Both the position numbers and the translations under genes were made by a program. DNA of 6,223 bases from Bacillota bacterium (GTDB lineage: Bacteria > Bacillota > Clostridia > Oscillospirales > JAKOTC01), in the NCBI GenBank assembly GCA_029776465.1, contig JAKOTC010000148.1, positions 1 through 6,223 of the forward strand. Reading direction: 5' to 3'. The notes under the pieces are model-generated. The model saw only the letters and a program-made list of their open reading frames with translations, was not told the DNA's origin and ran no database searches. Of the stretch, positions 5,361-6,223 are shown piece after piece (positions within the stretch are counted from its first letter, which is position 1; the number at the start of each line of letters is the position of its first letter).

Positions 5361-6131
5361 ATGCACCCTTCCACTATTGAACTTCAATCCGAAACCGAAA
5401 CCCGGAAGAGTAAAAACTCTGTTGCGGCTGAGTACATCCCGGAAAAGATTCCGGAGGTGCCTTCTTTTGCAAGAGGTTTGAACTTTTATAAATTATTTTG
5501 GGTTTTTGTTGTTTGCTGCATTATCGGAGTGATTGTGGAAACTGTATACCACTATATAAAATTCGGTGTGATTCACAGCACCAAAGGGTTAATCTATGGT
5601 CCTTTCAATCAGGTGTATGGGTTTGGCGGGGTTTTGATTACCCTCTGCTGCAGCCGTTTGGCAGAAAAGAGGATAGCGGTCATTTTTACGGCGGGAGCCC
5701 TTGTGGGCGCAAGTTTTGAGTATTTGTGCAGCTTTTTACAGGAAAAGGCCTTTGGAACCCTCTCTTGGGAATACAGCGGTTCGTTTCTCAGCATTGGCGG
5801 ACGGACCAATATGAAATATGCTGTTTTCTGGGGGCTGCTGGCCGTGACTTACACTAAGTTTTTATATCCCCACTTGTCCCGGTTGATTGAGCGGATTCCC
5901 AATCGTCAGGGCATTTTACTGACCTGGATTTTATGCGTGATGCTGATATTGGATATGGGAATTTCGGCTGCCGCCCTCTACCGGCAGTCCCAACGGCTTG
6001 AAGGCGAGCCGGCAGACAGCGTGGTAGATGTGTTTTTGGACTATCACTATTCTGATTCCCGTCTTCAGCAGGTTTATCCTAATATGAAAACCGCCAGCGA
6101 GGCCAGAATGCAAAACACTTCCACGCCGTGA
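5361..6131 (+). CDS. CmpB-type integral membrane protein (putative ABC-transporter type IV family)
   Basis: A 256-residue membrane protein. Residues 1-40 are a polar cytoplasmic-type tail. Five hydrophobic segments follow at about 45-66, 84-101, 105-126, 153-171 and 186-207, then a charged C-terminal tail of about 50 residues. The block around 60-90 (E60 in the first helix, then GLIYGPFNQVYGFGG at 76-90) and the FEYL near 119-122 are the hallmark of the CmpB / putative ABC-transporter type IV family (PF06541, formerly DUF1113), common in Clostridia. The family's transport role is unproven and no ABC ATPase is adjacent, so no substrate can be named. The ATG at 5361 is chosen over the in-frame TTG at 5340 because AAAGGAGGG (5345-5353) lies 7 nt before it. 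The gene has its own promoter at 5178-5206; no terminator is seen in the 92 bases that remain downstream. Confidence 0.82.
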   Translation: MHPSTIELQSETETRKSKNSVAAEYIPEKIPEVPSFARGLNFYKLFWVFVVCCIIGVIVETVYHYIKFGVIHSTKGLIYGPFNQVYGFGGVLITLCCSRLAEKRIAVIFTAGALVGASFEYLCSFLQEKAFGTLSWEYSGSFLSIGGRTNMKYAVFWGLLAVTYTKFLYPHLSRLIERIPNRQGILLTWILCVMLILDMGISAAALYRQSQRLEGEPADSVVDVFLDYHYSDSRLQQVYPNMKTASEARMQNTSTP

Positions 6132-6206
6132 AAAGGATTTACTCGATTCATGAATAGACTTCCCAGAATAATGCTCGGTTGGCTGCAGATTCAAGCTTCC
6201 AATAGC

Positions 6207-6222
6207 TCAGTATGAATACTGA
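6207..6222. repeat. Small palindrome at the window edge
   Basis: TCAGTAT (6207-6213) and ATACTGA (6216-6222) are perfect inverted 7-mers separated by GA. It is cut by the window end, so it could be the start of a longer hairpin, a terminator arm or an operator of the next gene. No gene is visible in 6132-6223. Confidence 0.3.
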
Positions 6223-6223
6223 T

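Overview
The window looks like an ordinary chromosomal stretch of an anaerobic, low-to-moderate GC Firmicute, most likely a clostridial gut-type bacterium of the Oscillospiraceae/Ruminococcaceae kind. The grounds are AGGAGG-type ribosome binding sites, textbook sigma-A promoters, a rubrerythrin, a clostridial-style flavin reductase, a CmpB-type membrane protein, and AT-rich 'GAATTGAGAATGGAGAATT' intergenic repeats. The taxonomic placement is inference. No tRNA, rRNA, CRISPR array, transposase or phage gene is visible.

Layout. Positions 11-1656 hold an Lrp/AsnC-type regulator and a PLP-dependent class I/II aminotransferase that overlap by 4 bp, a translationally coupled amino-acid metabolism pair. 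The 213-bp gap that follows (1657-1869) carries a short hairpin and a MITE-like element with 24-nt inverted ends (23/24 identical). Inside this element is a good sigma-A promoter pointing at the next gene, a ribokinase (1870-2784), which ends in a clear hairpin terminator. Positions 2836-3066 hold no convincing gene: there is a GC-rich hairpin, traces resembling the same repeat family, and a stretch open in several frames.

On the minus strand, 3558-3067 encodes a small protein with a DUF1259-like C-terminal domain and an Asn-rich N-terminus. It has its own extended -10 promoter and a strong ribosome binding site. The divergent gap 3559-3915 leads on the plus strand to an oxidative-stress pair: rubrerythrin (3916-4461) and a flavin reductase-like FMN protein (4497-5015), closed by a strong terminator. 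A near-consensus promoter at 5178-5206 then drives, after a leader of about 148 nt, a five-helix CmpB-type membrane protein (5361-6131). The last 92 bases hold no gene, only a small palindrome.

How the genes fit together. The regulator probably controls its partner aminotransferase. The rubrerythrin and flavin reductase plausibly form an NAD(P)H-dependent peroxide-reducing chain in which the flavoprotein feeds electrons to the rubredoxin domain of rubrerythrin. The ribokinase, the DUF1259 protein and the CmpB protein appear to be single-gene units. I see no clear previously undescribed multi-gene system. The points most worth a second look are the promoter-bearing repeat before the ribokinase, the small DUF1259-like protein, and the unexplained block 2836-3066.
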